Assembly: GCA_045542755.1 (NCBI GenBank) | Contig: JAZQLP010000084.1 | Location: 1-32,071 of the forward strand | Source: JAZQLP01 sp045542755 | GTDB taxonomy: Bacteria; Bacillota; Clostridia; Oscillospirales; UBA644 | Direction of reading: 5' to 3' | Length of the DNA stretch: 32,071 nt | Part shown: one piece after another, positions 16,788-25,776 of the stretch | Layout: every line of letters begins with the position of its first letter | Numbering within the stretch: the first letter of the stretch is position 1 | Program-made: the position numbers and the translations under genes | Notes under the pieces: model-generated | Databases searched by the model: none | Told to the model about the DNA's origin: nothing | What the model saw: the letters and a program-made list of their open reading frames with translations, nothing else

Positions 16788-18347
16788 ATGGATATTGTAA
16801 CATCAGTATTTAAAATTAAGGTTGGCAATCCCTCCTACAATGCCGACAAGATAATAGAGATATGCGAAAAGGAGCAGGGTGACGTATACCTTTTTCCCGC
16901 GTACGCTCTTACGGGTGTTTCCTGCGGCTCTCTTGCTTCTATGAGAGGATTTAAGGAAAGACTTGACTCTGCTCTTGACAAGCTTTGCCAGTACACCGAA
17001 AAGAATAAAAAAGCCATAGTAACCTCTTCACAGGTATACGGAAACTTCGTTATTTTTGACGGTGATCTGGATAATAAGGGTGAGTTTACAAGAGACGGTA
17101 AAAAGATAGTAATATCCAAGACCGGATCTGATGCCAATAAGGCAGATATTATTCTTATCCCCACTGCAATGCCCGGATATCCTTGCATAAAGAACGACAT
17201 AATTGAGTTCTGTGCTCAGGCATCTCTTAACGGGAAGAACACCGTAGCCGTTGCCAACGCAGGCTTTGGTGAATCCAGTGCTGACGACGTATTTAAGGGA
17301 TTCTGCGGTGTGTTCAGAAATGGTGTTACCACTGCGTTTATGGCGCAGGATAACCCCGAAACCGTAGTTGCCAGAGCCGCAGATACCAAGAGCGACGGCA
17401 TAGTTTACGCCCGTCCCAAGGTTATGGCCGATAAGATTCCTTATTACGGCAAGAACGCTCCCGAAAGATTCCTTTCCGAGCTTTATCTTATGCAGATTCA
17501 GGCTCTTTACACCAGAATTGACGGTTGCGGTCTTGAAAAGATATGCGTAAACGTTTCCGGAGGTCTTGATTCTACCCTTGCCCTTCTCGTTGCTGCTGAA
17601 ACTGTAAAGATGGCAGGTCTTCCTTTAGAGAACGTTATAGCCCTTTCTCTTCCCGGCTTCGGCACCTCCGAGCGCACCGATAAAAACGCAAAGGCTCTTA
17701 TTTCTGCCCTCGGCGTTACCTGCAAGACCATTGATATAAAAGATGCAGTAAAGGCTCATCTTGAACAGATAGGTCACGACGGAAGTTCAGACGTTACCTA
17801 TGAAAACGCACAGTCCCGTGAAAGAGCCCAGATACTTTTTGACGTTGCCAATATGAATAACGCTCTTGCTCTCGGTACGGGGAATATGTCCGAATCTGCC
17901 CTTGGCTGGTGCACTTTTGGCGGTGATACCCTTTCCCATTATAACGTTAACGCTTCCGTGCCCAAGACCGTTGTTCGTGAGCTTGTAAAGTACGTAGCTC
18001 AAAACAGCTCTGAAGAGCTTAAGGCTATACTTCTCGACATTGCAGAAACTCCCATAAGCCCCGAGCTTGTTGAGGGACAGAAGACCGAGGATATTATAGG
18101 CCCCTATGACCTCCACGACTTCTTTATGTATTATTTTGCCAAGGGCAAGTTTACAAAGGAAGAGGTTCGTCACTATACTCTTGCAACCTTTGACGAGTAC
18201 ACCGACGACGAGATAGACAAGTGGCTTAACGTATTCTTTGACAGATTTGCTCGCAGCGGATTTAAGCGCGCCGCAGCCTCCGAGGGCGCAAACCTTCTCG
18301 GCTTCAGACTGCCTTATTTCCCCGCTGATATGAAGCTTTATTTCTAG
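16788..18347 (+). CDS. nadE: NAD synthetase with truncated, probably inactive glutaminase domain
   Basis: The C-terminal half (about 235-519) is a complete NAD synthetase: the PP-loop SGGLDS (257-262), the ENAQSRERAQILFDVAN segment, GTGNMSESALGWCTFGGD and YNVNASVPKTVVR. It amidates nicotinate adenine dinucleotide to NAD. The N-terminal half resembles the nitrilase-type glutaminase of glutamine-dependent NadE, but it is about 120 residues shorter than usual (519 against about 640 overall). LFPAYALTGVSCG (35-47) carries Ala38 where the catalytic Glu belongs. The stretch that should hold the catalytic Lys and the EICEDLW Cys is absent. The distal part is still recognisable (ADIILIPTA, NAGFGESSADDVF). 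I infer that the enzyme uses free ammonia. CGGAGAAA precedes the ATG, in the addBA operon. Confidence 0.88.
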   Translation: MDIVTSVFKIKVGNPSYNADKIIEICEKEQGDVYLFPAYALTGVSCGSLASMRGFKERLDSALDKLCQYTEKNKKAIVTSSQVYGNFVIFDGDLDNKGEFTRDGKKIVISKTGSDANKADIILIPTAMPGYPCIKNDIIEFCAQASLNGKNTVAVANAGFGESSADDVFKGFCGVFRNGVTTAFMAQDNPETVVARAADTKSDGIVYARPKVMADKIPYYGKNAPERFLSELYLMQIQALYTRIDGCGLEKICVNVSGGLDSTLALLVAAETVKMAGLPLENVIALSLPGFGTSERTDKNAKALISALGVTCKTIDIKDAVKAHLEQIGHDGSSDVTYENAQSRERAQILFDVANMNNALALGTGNMSESALGWCTFGGDTLSHYNVNASVPKTVVRELVKYVAQNSSEELKAILLDIAETPISPELVEGQKTEDIIGPYDLHDFFMYYFAKGKFTKEEVRHYTLATFDEYTDDEIDKWLNVFFDRFARSGFKRAAASEGANLLGFRLPYFPADMKLYF

Positions 18348-18371
18348 TAATTTATTTAGGAACGGTATCCA

Positions 18372-20567
18372 ATGAAAATAAGCGGTTTTGTGGAAAAAAT
18401 AATATTTACAAACTCTGAAAACGGCTATACCGTGTGCTTGCTTGAAACCGTTGACGGGGAGGAGTGCATAGTGGGAATTATGCCCCTTCTTGCAGAGGGA
18501 GAACACGTTGACGTTGAGGGTGACTACGTTAACCACAACGTTTACGGACGTCAGTTCGTGGTGTCCTCCTTTGTTTCAAAGCTGCCTGCAGACGAAACGG
18601 CAATGCTCCGTTATCTTTCGTCAGGTATAGTTAAGGGAGTGCGCGCAAAAACCGCCCGAGCCATAATAGATACATTTGGGGCGGATTCTCTTGACGTTAT
18701 CGAGAATTACCCCGACCGCTTGGCTATGGTAAAGGGAATAAGCCCTGCAAAAGCCATAAAAATATCCGAAAGCATGAAGGAAAACGTTGGCGTTAAAAAC
18801 ATACTGCTCTATTTTCAGCAGTTCGGTATAACCCCCGTTATAGCCTTTAAGATTTTTAAACAATGGGGAGCCAGGTCCTACGATATGATACGGACTAATC
18901 CCTATCTCCTTTGTGATATTCACGGCGTGACCTTTGAAAAGGCTGACGAGATAGCCGAAAACATGGACTTTGACCGTACAAGTCCCCACCGAATAAGGGC
19001 GGGTATAAAGTACGTTCTTACCTATAATCTCAACAATAACGGCCATACCTTTTTGCCAAAACAGCCCCTTCGTCAGACGGTTATTGATTTCCTTGAGGTT
19101 GAAGACCAGACCGTTGATGTTCAGCTTGAGGGGATGATTGAAGAGGGAGTTTTGGTTTACAGAGAGAAGATAGGTAACGGCGACGCCGTATATCTCGCTT
19201 GGGTATATGAGTGCGAGGTAAATATCGCCAACCGCCTTATTCTTGCATCCAAGTTTTCTCACCCTTATAAGGGGGATTTCGAGAGGGATATCTCGGTTGT
19301 TGAGAGGTCTGTTGGTATTGAGTTCGCTCCCACCCAGAAGGCGGCCATAAAGGAAGCCTGCTGTAACTCCATAATGATTCTTACGGGCGGCCCAGGTACG
19401 GGTAAAACTACCACTCTCAAGGGGCTTCTCCGTATATTTGAAATGAAGGGGATGTCCTTTGCTCTTGCCGCCCCCACGGGTCGCGCGGCAAAAAGGATAA
19501 CCGAGCTTTGTGGCAAGGAGGCAAAGACCATTCACCGACTCCTTGAATACGCAAAGCAGGGTGACAGAGAGGTCTTTACCAAGAACAGAGAAAATCAGCT
19601 TAAATACGATGCGGTAGTAATTGACGAGTCGTCAATGATAGACTTGCCGTTGTTTAACGCTCTTCTCAATGCTGTACCCGTAAATGCGGTTCTTATACTG
19701 TTAGGGGACGCGAATCAGCTTCCTCCCGTAGGCCCCGGTAGTGTGTTCAAGGATATAATAGCGGGCGGTCTGGTTACCACCGTTGAACTTAATCACATCT
19801 TCCGTCAGGCAGAAAAGAGCCTTATAATTACCAATGCACACAAGATTATTTGCGGTGAGCTTCCAGAAATGAAGGAGAAGAAAAACGACTTTTTCTTCCT
19901 CCCGGCAAACTCTTCCGAGGGTGTTGCGGAGCTTGTCCGTGACCTTTATTCAAGAAGACTTCCCAACGCCTACGGCTTTGACGTCCTTAAGGATATACAG
20001 GTTCTTTGCCCAACCAGAAAGACGGCTACGGGAACAGCGGCTTTAAACGAAATACTTCGTGACAGTGTAAATCCCTCTGCACCGGGAGTGCCCGAAATAA
20101 AAATACGCAATCAGATATACCGTAAGGGTGACAAGGTTATGCAGATACGCAATAACTACGACATTACCTTTGAACGGGATAACGGTGAGCTTGACTGTGG
20201 CGTCTTTAACGGAGATATAGGTGTTATTGAGGATATTCTCCCCCTTGACGAGAGTATCGTGGTAAGGTACGACGATAAGACCGTAACCTACACATCCGAT
20301 CTTATTGAGGATATAACCCTCGCCTATGCCGTAACGGTACATAAGAGTCAGGGCAGCGAGTTTCCTGCGGTTATCTTACCTCTCTTTGAGGGAGCTCAGG
20401 TGCTCTATACCCGCAACCTTCTCTATACCGCCGTTACACGTGCAAAAAGCATACTTATTATCGTCGGCTCTGCTCAAAAGGTAGGGGAGATGGTAAGGAA
20501 TAACATTACCGATAAGAGGTATAGCGGCCTGAAGTTTAAGCTTTGGGAGCTTATTAAAAACGAATAG
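18372..20567 (+). CDS. recD2: RecD2-type DNA helicase
   Basis: RecD2 (YrrC) is a 5'-3' superfamily 1B helicase found in bacteria that lack RecBCD; it affects replication-fork stability and repair. The 731-residue protein has an N-terminal OB-like domain beginning ISGFVEKIIFTNSENGYTV, then helix-hairpin-helix segments (about 80-170). The motor domains carry Walker A GGPGTGKT (339-346), motif II DESS (418-421), GDANQLPPVGPG, and the C-terminal YAVTVHKSQGSEFPAVILPL and LYTAVTRAKS. The length and N-terminal extension fit RecD2 and exclude the RecD subunit of RecBCD. AGGAACGG lies upstream of the ATG. It is the last gene of the addB-addA-nadE-recD2 run before a strong terminator. Confidence 0.93.
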   Translation: MKISGFVEKIIFTNSENGYTVCLLETVDGEECIVGIMPLLAEGEHVDVEGDYVNHNVYGRQFVVSSFVSKLPADETAMLRYLSSGIVKGVRAKTARAIIDTFGADSLDVIENYPDRLAMVKGISPAKAIKISESMKENVGVKNILLYFQQFGITPVIAFKIFKQWGARSYDMIRTNPYLLCDIHGVTFEKADEIAENMDFDRTSPHRIRAGIKYVLTYNLNNNGHTFLPKQPLRQTVIDFLEVEDQTVDVQLEGMIEEGVLVYREKIGNGDAVYLAWVYECEVNIANRLILASKFSHPYKGDFERDISVVERSVGIEFAPTQKAAIKEACCNSIMILTGGPGTGKTTTLKGLLRIFEMKGMSFALAAPTGRAAKRITELCGKEAKTIHRLLEYAKQGDREVFTKNRENQLKYDAVVIDESSMIDLPLFNALLNAVPVNAVLILLGDANQLPPVGPGSVFKDIIAGGLVTTVELNHIFRQAEKSLIITNAHKIICGELPEMKEKKNDFFFLPANSSEGVAELVRDLYSRRLPNAYGFDVLKDIQVLCPTRKTATGTAALNEILRDSVNPSAPGVPEIKIRNQIYRKGDKVMQIRNNYDITFERDNGELDCGVFNGDIGVIEDILPLDESIVVRYDDKTVTYTSDLIEDITLAYAVTVHKSQGSEFPAVILPLFEGAQVLYTRNLLYTAVTRAKSILIIVGSAQKVGEMVRNNITDKRYSGLKFKLWELIKNE

Positions 20568-20573
20568 CTTTAA

Positions 20574-20610
20574 AAAGCCGTGACGGTATTAAGTCACGGC
20601 TTTATTTTTT
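20574..20610 (+). terminator. Rho-independent terminator after recD2
   Basis: A perfect 11-base stem AAAGCCGTGAC/GTCACGGCTTT (20574-20584 and 20593-20603) with an 8-base loop is followed by ATTTTTT. It ends the addBA-nadE-recD2 transcript just before the guaB promoter. Confidence 0.92.
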
Positions 20611-20688
20611 ATAACAAAAATGTTTCTTTTATGGAAGGAAATATATATTTTTGTGAGGGAGTTTTTGATAATATTTCAAAGTTAGCTA

Positions 20689-20717
20689 TTGCATTTCTTT
20701 TTCGGTTGTGATATAAT
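20689..20717 (+). promoter_or_regulatory. Sigma-A promoter of guaB
   Basis: TTGCAT (20689-20694) and a perfect TATAAT (20712-20717) are spaced by 17 bases. The leader to the guaB ATG at 20780 is only about 55 bases long and AT-rich. It is too short for a purine riboswitch, and I see no fold of that kind. Confidence 0.8.
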
Positions 20718-20779
20718 AATAAAAATATAGTGGCAGTATATACATTGTAATAAAAAAGAAAAGGATAGAGGTAAAGAAT

Positions 20780-22249
20780 ATGGAATTCGATAACAAGTTC
20801 GCATACGAAGGACTTACTTTTGACGACGTTCTTCTGATCCCCGCAAAATCCGAGGTCATTCCTTCCCAGATAGACCTTCACACCAGACTCACCAACGACA
20901 TTAAGCTCAACATCCCCCTTATGTCCGCAGCTATGGATACCGTAACCGAGCACAACATGGCTATCGCTCTTGCAAGAGAAGGCGGTATCGGTGTTATCCA
21001 TAAGAATATGTCCATTGAGGCTCAGGCCGAAGAAGTTGACAAGGTAAAGAGAAGCGAAAACGGCGTTATCGTTAACCCCTTCTATCTCAGCCCCGAAAAC
21101 TCCATCAACGAGGCAAACGCCCTTATGCACAAGTTCAAGATAAGCGGTGTGCCCATCTGTGAAAACGGCAAAAAGCTCGTAGGTATCATCACCAACAGAG
21201 ACCTTCGCTTTATTGATAACTTTGATGCTCCCATCAAGGACTATATGACCAAGGAAAACCTTATTACTGCTCCCGTGGGAACCACTCTTGCAGAGGCTCA
21301 GGTAATCCTTAGAAAGTATAAAATTGAAAAGCTCCCCATTGTTGATAAAGAGGGTAACCTCAAGGGCCTTATAACCATTAAGGATATTGAAAAGGCCGTT
21401 CAGTATCCCAACAGCGCCCGTGACGGCGGCGGCAGACTTCTTTGTGCTGCAGCTCTCGGCGTAACCGGCGACGTTCTCGAAAGAGCCGAGGCTCTTATTT
21501 CCAACGGCGTTGACGCCCTTGTTATTGACTCTGCTCACGGTCACTCCATGAATATTTTCAATACCGTTCGCAAGGTTAAGGAAGCTTATCCTTACGCTCA
21601 GGTAATCGCAGGTAATATTGCTACCGCAGAAGCTGCTGAATTCCTCTTTGAGGCAGGCGCTGATGCAGTTAAGGTAGGTATCGGCCCCGGTTCTATCTGT
21701 ACCACCCGTGTTGTTGCAGGTATCGGCGTTCCCCAGATAACTGCCGTTTACAACGTAGCTAAGGTTGCCAAGAAGTATGGCAAGCCCATTATTTCCGACG
21801 GTGGCGTTAAGTACAGTGGCGACCTTGTAAAGGCTATCGCAGCAGGTGCTGACGTTGTAATGCTCGGTTCTCTCTTCGCAGGCTGTGCAGAAAGTACAGG
21901 TGAGAGCGAAATCTACCAGGGCAGACAGTTTAAGGTATACAGAGGCATGGGCTCTATCGCTGCTATGAAGCAGGGCTCCAAGGACAGATACTTCCAGGAA
22001 GGTCAGCAGAAGCTTGTACCCGAAGGCGTTGAAGGCCGTGTACCTTACAAAGGACCTCTTGCTGATACCGTATTCCAGCTCCTCGGCGGTCTCCGCGCAG
22101 GTATGGGATACTGCGGAACTCCCACCATTCCCGAACTTAAGGAAAACGGCCGTTTCGTAAGAATCACCAATGCCGGTCTTAAGGAAAGCCATCCCCACGA
22201 CATTTACATCACAAAAGAGGCTCCCAACTATTCCAACTCCGGCAACTAA
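20780..22249 (+). CDS. guaB: IMP dehydrogenase
   Basis: GuaB oxidises IMP to XMP with NAD, the first committed step of GMP synthesis. The 489-residue length is standard. It opens with FAYEGLTFDDVLLIPAKSEV. Two CBS domains lie at about 95-205 (GIITNRDLRF and GLITIKDIEKA). The active-site loop GIGPGSICTTR holds the catalytic Cys at C307, followed by AGIGVPQITA, SDGGVKYSGD and the flap region GSKDRYFQEGQQKLVPEGVEG. It has its own promoter after a terminator. Its codon choice (GTT, CTT, AAC, GGT) resembles that of upp and yebC, as expected for an abundant enzyme. The repair gene rarA follows 40 bases after its stop with no terminator. Confidence 0.96.
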   Translation: MEFDNKFAYEGLTFDDVLLIPAKSEVIPSQIDLHTRLTNDIKLNIPLMSAAMDTVTEHNMAIALAREGGIGVIHKNMSIEAQAEEVDKVKRSENGVIVNPFYLSPENSINEANALMHKFKISGVPICENGKKLVGIITNRDLRFIDNFDAPIKDYMTKENLITAPVGTTLAEAQVILRKYKIEKLPIVDKEGNLKGLITIKDIEKAVQYPNSARDGGGRLLCAAALGVTGDVLERAEALISNGVDALVIDSAHGHSMNIFNTVRKVKEAYPYAQVIAGNIATAEAAEFLFEAGADAVKVGIGPGSICTTRVVAGIGVPQITAVYNVAKVAKKYGKPIISDGGVKYSGDLVKAIAAGADVVMLGSLFAGCAESTGESEIYQGRQFKVYRGMGSIAAMKQGSKDRYFQEGQQKLVPEGVEGRVPYKGPLADTVFQLLGGLRAGMGYCGTPTIPELKENGRFVRITNAGLKESHPHDIYITKEAPNYSNSGN

Positions 22250-22289
22250 GTCGGACATTGTATGGGGCTCTATGCCTAAGGATATGAAC

Positions 22290-23561
22290 ATGGAAAGACG
22301 AATGCCCCTTGCGGCTCGGATAAGACCCGAAAGTATAGACGATATGGTGGGCCAGCGTCACCTGCTTGCCCCCGGCCGTCCTTTGCGTAAAATCATTGAA
22401 AGCGGTTCTATACCCAATATGGTTTTTTATGGGCCTTCGGGTATCGGTAAGACAACCCTTGCTCATATCATTGCAAAACAGACAAACAAAACTCTTTATA
22501 AGCTCAACGCAACGGTTGCGTCTACGGGCGATATAAAGGATATAATATCATCCCTCGACAATCTTCAGAATGCCGGGGGAGTGATACTGTACCTTGACGA
22601 GATACAGTATTTTAATAAAAAGCAACAGCAGATACTTCTGGACTTTATTGAGAACGGAAGTATAACTCTTATTGCTTCAACTGCAGAAAATCCATATTTT
22701 TACGTTTACAACGCCATTCTCAGCAGAAGTACGGTGTTTGAGTTCAAGCCGCCCTCGGCAAAAGAGATCGAGGCGGCCGTCAGCCGTGCCTTCAATATCC
22801 TGGCAGAGGAAGAAAGCCTGGATATAACGCTGGAGGAAGGCGTTGTTTCCCGTATTGCGGGAAGCTGTGGCGGTGACGTAAGAAAGGCCATGAACGCCGT
22901 TGAGCTTCTTTGCGTAAAGAAGGCGGGACAGACCGCACTTAACGTGACCCTCGAGGCGGCTACCGAGCTTTCCCAGCGCAGTAATATGAAATACGACAGG
23001 GACGGAGACAGTCATTACGACATTCTTTCTGCTTTGCAAAAGTCTGTAAGAGGTTCCGATGAAAACGCCGCTCTCCATTATCTCGCAAGACTTTTGGAAG
23101 CGGGCGACCTTCCTTCTGCCTGCCGTCGTCTTCTTGTTATTGCCGCGGAAGATATAGGCCTTGCTTATCCCCAGGCCATAACCATAGTGAAAAGCTGTGT
23201 GGATGCGGCTCTTCAGCTTGGTTTGCCCGAAGCCCGTATACCCTTGGCCGAGGCGGTGATACTTTTGGCAACTGCGCCTAAGTCAAACTCCGCAATTTGC
23301 GCTATAGACGGTGCATTGGCAGACTTGCAGAATAGGGATCTGGGGGATATTCCCGCACACCTCAAGGACTCCCATTATAAGGGCGCCTCAAATCTGGGCA
23401 GGGGAGTGGAGTATAAATACCCACATTCCTTCCCCGATCATTACGTAAAACAGCAGTATCTTCCCGATGCTTTGAAAAATAGGGTGTATTACGAATACGG
23501 AGATAACAAAATAGAGCAGTCGGCAAAAAAATATTGGCAGGAAATAAAAAATAAAAAGTAA
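22290..23561 (+). CDS. rarA: Replication-associated recombination ATPase RarA (MgsA)
   Basis: RarA is an AAA+ ATPase related to clamp loaders that acts at stalled forks. From the ATG at 22290 it has 423 residues, starting MERRMPLAARIRPESIDDMVG as in the family. Walker A is GPSGIGKT (48-55) and Walker B is LYLDEIQYF with D103 and E104. The C-terminal half has the tetramerisation and clamp-loader-like region, with YDRDGDSHYDILSALQKSVRGSD and ATAPKSNSA. The frame stays open upstream to 22170, inside guaB. I choose 22290 because AAGGA lies 7 bases before it; ATG 22272 is a possible alternative. It is probably cotranscribed with guaB. Confidence 0.9.
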   Translation: MERRMPLAARIRPESIDDMVGQRHLLAPGRPLRKIIESGSIPNMVFYGPSGIGKTTLAHIIAKQTNKTLYKLNATVASTGDIKDIISSLDNLQNAGGVILYLDEIQYFNKKQQQILLDFIENGSITLIASTAENPYFYVYNAILSRSTVFEFKPPSAKEIEAAVSRAFNILAEEESLDITLEEGVVSRIAGSCGGDVRKAMNAVELLCVKKAGQTALNVTLEAATELSQRSNMKYDRDGDSHYDILSALQKSVRGSDENAALHYLARLLEAGDLPSACRRLLVIAAEDIGLAYPQAITIVKSCVDAALQLGLPEARIPLAEAVILLATAPKSNSAICAIDGALADLQNRDLGDIPAHLKDSHYKGASNLGRGVEYKYPHSFPDHYVKQQYLPDALKNRVYYEYGDNKIEQSAKKYWQEIKNKK

Positions 23562-23574
23562 GTATACAACGGGT

Positions 23575-24102
23575 ATGGAAGATATAAAATTCAGCTTTAA
23601 AACTCAATACGATTTTACGACCTTTATCCGCATTTCAAGAGCCGCGAGAAAAACCGTGAGAAAGCAGTCGTCACTTATTTTGAATCTTTGCTCTATCGTT
23701 GCAGGCGTGGCCTTGGTGATAAAGTATTTCCCTAAAGAGGGTATGGAAATATCCTTAAGCATGGTTATGATATGGATAACATTTGCTTTACTGTTAATAG
23801 CCTTACTGTTTCAGGACGTTATTGAGGCTTCATTTTTCAAGAGAGCAACCAAGCCTGAGAACATGGCCGGCACCACCGAATTTGGAGATGAAGGATATAT
23901 TCTTCGCTCCGAAGGTGGGGATATTAACTGTAAGTATTCCGATATTGAAGCATTAGTGGAGATTAAAGAGGGGTTTATTCTTTGCCTCGGCAATAATATA
24001 TACAAGATGCTTCCCAAGGAAACGTTGACGGGCGGAAATGTCGAGGATTTCAAAGCCTTTATTGAACAGAAAACAGGTAAGTCCATACAGTTGGTTAAAT
24101 AA
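23575..24102 (+). CDS. YcxB-like two-helix membrane protein
   Basis: The product has 175 residues. A short cytoplasmic N-terminus (IKFSFKTQYDFTTFIRISRAA) is followed by two hydrophobic segments (about 39-57 and 63-81). A soluble C-terminal domain follows, with FGDEGYILRSEGGDINCKYSDIEALVEIKEGFILCLGNN and a closing EDFKAFIEQK segment. This layout fits the YcxB-like family, whose C-terminal domain is PH-like. The biochemical role of the family is not known. The ATG is 13 bases after the rarA stop and 12 bases separate its own stop from nth, so it is in the guaB-prmA run. Confidence 0.65.
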   Translation: MEDIKFSFKTQYDFTTFIRISRAARKTVRKQSSLILNLCSIVAGVALVIKYFPKEGMEISLSMVMIWITFALLLIALLFQDVIEASFFKRATKPENMAGTTEFGDEGYILRSEGGDINCKYSDIEALVEIKEGFILCLGNNIYKMLPKETLTGGNVEDFKAFIEQKTGKSIQLVK

Positions 24103-24114
24103 GGTGAAAGTAAA

Positions 24115-24750
24115 ATGACTAAAAAAAAGATAAACGAAGTAGTCGACAGACTTTTTGCCCTCTATCCCGAGCCAAAGTGCGCTCTTGATTTTACCTCACC
24201 CTTGGAGCTTTTGGTTGCATCAAGGCTTTCTGCTCAATGTACGGACAAACGTGTCAATATAGTAACCGAAGAACTTTTTAAAAAATATAAAACCGTATCC
24301 GATTACGCTAATGCGAAAAACGAGGATATTGAGAAGATAATCTTTTCCTGTGGCCTTTACAAGACCAAGGCCAGGGATATAATCCTTGCCGCAAAAAAGA
24401 TAGAGGAGATGGGCGGGATTCCCGACACTCTGGAAGGTCTGCTTGAAATTCCCGGAATCGGGCGAAAGATAGCCAATCTTCTTATGGGTGAGATATACGG
24501 GGATAAAAACGTTCTTATCGCCGACACCCACTGTATAAGACTGTCAAACAGAATAGGTCTTGTGTCGTCGAAAAATCCTACGGTAGTAGAAAAAACACTT
24601 TTGAAAATATTGCCCAAAGATACGGGCTTTAGATTTTCTCATTCCCTTGTAGCTCACGGACGGGCCGTATGTTCGGCTCAATCCCCTAACTGTGAGGGTT
24701 GTGTGCTTAAAGGGCTTTGCGAACAACATCTTGATTATAAGAAAGGTTAA
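24115..24750 (+). CDS. nth: Endonuclease III (DNA glycosylase/AP lyase)
   Basis: Nth removes oxidised pyrimidines and cuts the abasic site. The 211-residue protein matches E. coli Nth closely in layout. The helix-hairpin-helix is LLEIPGIGRKIANLL with the catalytic Lys at K118. The catalytic Asp is D137 in IADTHCIRL. The [4Fe-4S] ligands C186, C193, C196 and C202 have the Cx6CxxCx5C spacing. GGTGAAAG precedes the ATG at 24115. Its TAA overlaps the first prmA ATG by one base. Confidence 0.94.
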   Translation: MTKKKINEVVDRLFALYPEPKCALDFTSPLELLVASRLSAQCTDKRVNIVTEELFKKYKTVSDYANAKNEDIEKIIFSCGLYKTKARDIILAAKKIEEMGGIPDTLEGLLEIPGIGRKIANLLMGEIYGDKNVLIADTHCIRLSNRIGLVSSKNPTVVEKTLLKILPKDTGFRFSHSLVAHGRAVCSAQSPNCEGCVLKGLCEQHLDYKKG

Positions 24751-25691
24751 TGAAAATGCAGTACACCGAGCTTATTATAAAAATTGATATAGAACACGAG
24801 GACGTAGCTACCTCCATTATTTCCATGCTGGATATCGGCGGTATTTATACCGAGGATTATTCGGATATGCTTGACTGTCCTCTTGTGAAGAACTTTGCTC
24901 TCATTGACGAAGAGCTTCTTAAAAAGGACGTTACTTATGCTCTTTTGCACGTGTATTTCGCTCCCCACATTAATATGACTGCCGTTATTGAGTACCTTAC
25001 GGCCAGATTTGATGCAGAAAATATTCCCATGAGCATCATGTCAAACACCGTAAAAGAGGATGATTATGCAAATTCCTGGAAACAATATTATAAGCCTCTC
25101 TCTATAGGTAACATAGCCGTCGTTCCCGAATGGGAAGAGTATGAGAAGAAGGAAAATGAGACAGTTCTTCGCATAGACCCGGGTATGGCATTCGGTACGG
25201 GAACCCACGAAACTACATCTCTTTGTATAGAAGAAATACAGAAGTACGACATTAAGGGCGAAAACGTTCTTGATATAGGTTGCGGAAGCGGTATCCTTTC
25301 CATTGCTTCTTTGCTTATGGGTGCAAAAGAAGTCAACGCCATAGATATTGATCCCAACGCCGTAAAGGTGTCCCACGAAAATGCTTCTCTCAATTCCTAT
25401 GAGGGCGAGTTCAAGGCCGTTACCGGCAATATTCTTTCAATGGACGAGGCTGCAAAGAATCTCGTTGACGGAAAGAAGTATAAATTTATTTTGGCTAATA
25501 TAGTTGCCGACGTTATTATAAGACTCTCCGCCTTCGTTGGCGACCTTCTTACCGACGACGGCTTGTTCATTATGTCCGGAATTATTACCGAAAGAAGGGA
25601 AGAGGTTCTGAAGGCTCTTTCCGATAACGGATTTAAGGTTACCGGCGAACATGAAAAGGGCGGCTGGCTCTGTATAACCGCCCAAAAATAA
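24750..25691 (+). CDS. prmA: Ribosomal protein L11 methyltransferase
   Basis: PrmA trimethylates ribosomal protein L11. The 313-residue protein has an N-terminal substrate-binding domain (1-115), the PrmA signature DPGMAFGTGTHETT (143-156), the SAM-binding motif I DIGCGSG (175-181), an acidic AIDIDPNAV (198-205), and the NPPY-like motif LANIVADVI, as expected for the family. The start is either the ATG at 24750, overlapping the nth stop in TAATG, or ATG 24756 two codons later, which has better spacing from GAAAGG (9 bases instead of 3). The protein changes by only two residues. It ends the guaB-rarA-nth run; no clear terminator follows. Confidence 0.93.
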   Translation: MKMQYTELIIKIDIEHEDVATSIISMLDIGGIYTEDYSDMLDCPLVKNFALIDEELLKKDVTYALLHVYFAPHINMTAVIEYLTARFDAENIPMSIMSNTVKEDDYANSWKQYYKPLSIGNIAVVPEWEEYEKKENETVLRIDPGMAFGTGTHETTSLCIEEIQKYDIKGENVLDIGCGSGILSIASLLMGAKEVNAIDIDPNAVKVSHENASLNSYEGEFKAVTGNILSMDEAAKNLVDGKKYKFILANIVADVIIRLSAFVGDLLTDDGLFIMSGIITERREEVLKALSDNGFKVTGEHEKGGWLCITAQK

Positions 25692-25730
25692 GAGAAAATT
25701 TAGTTTACAAATAGTTTGAAATTTTTCTTG

Positions 25731-25760
25731 TTACCTTTTGCCCTTTTCTTGGTATTATTA
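25731..25760 (+). promoter_or_regulatory. Possible ECF-type promoter of the sigma/anti-sigma operon
   Basis: TTACCTTTTGCCC (25731-25743) followed by GGTATTATTAG (from 25751) lies just before the ECF sigma gene. It does not form a good sigma-A promoter: the nearest pair, TTGTTA and TATTAT, is 19 bases apart. An AACC/TACC-type -35 element is a feature of ECF promoters, so autoregulation is plausible. This is inference from position and pattern. Confidence 0.35.
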
Positions 25761-25776
25761 GTGAAGGAGGTTTGTG

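Noticed and set aside
20718..20779. A purine riboswitch before guaB
   Set aside because: The leader is about 55 bases, AT-rich and without the three-way junction.
22170..22289. An extended RarA start inside guaB
   Set aside because: The extra residues follow the frame-shifted guaB sequence and do not resemble RarA; ATG 22290 has AAGGA at the right distance.
20609..22291. A 560-codon open frame on the minus strand, with other long minus-strand frames at 4076-5185, 5188-6303 and 12607-13536
   Set aside because: They lie exactly opposite guaB, rpiB-upp, rlmB and addB/addA. Strong codon bias in those genes leaves the opposite strand free of stops. The translations have no domain and no usable ribosome binding site.
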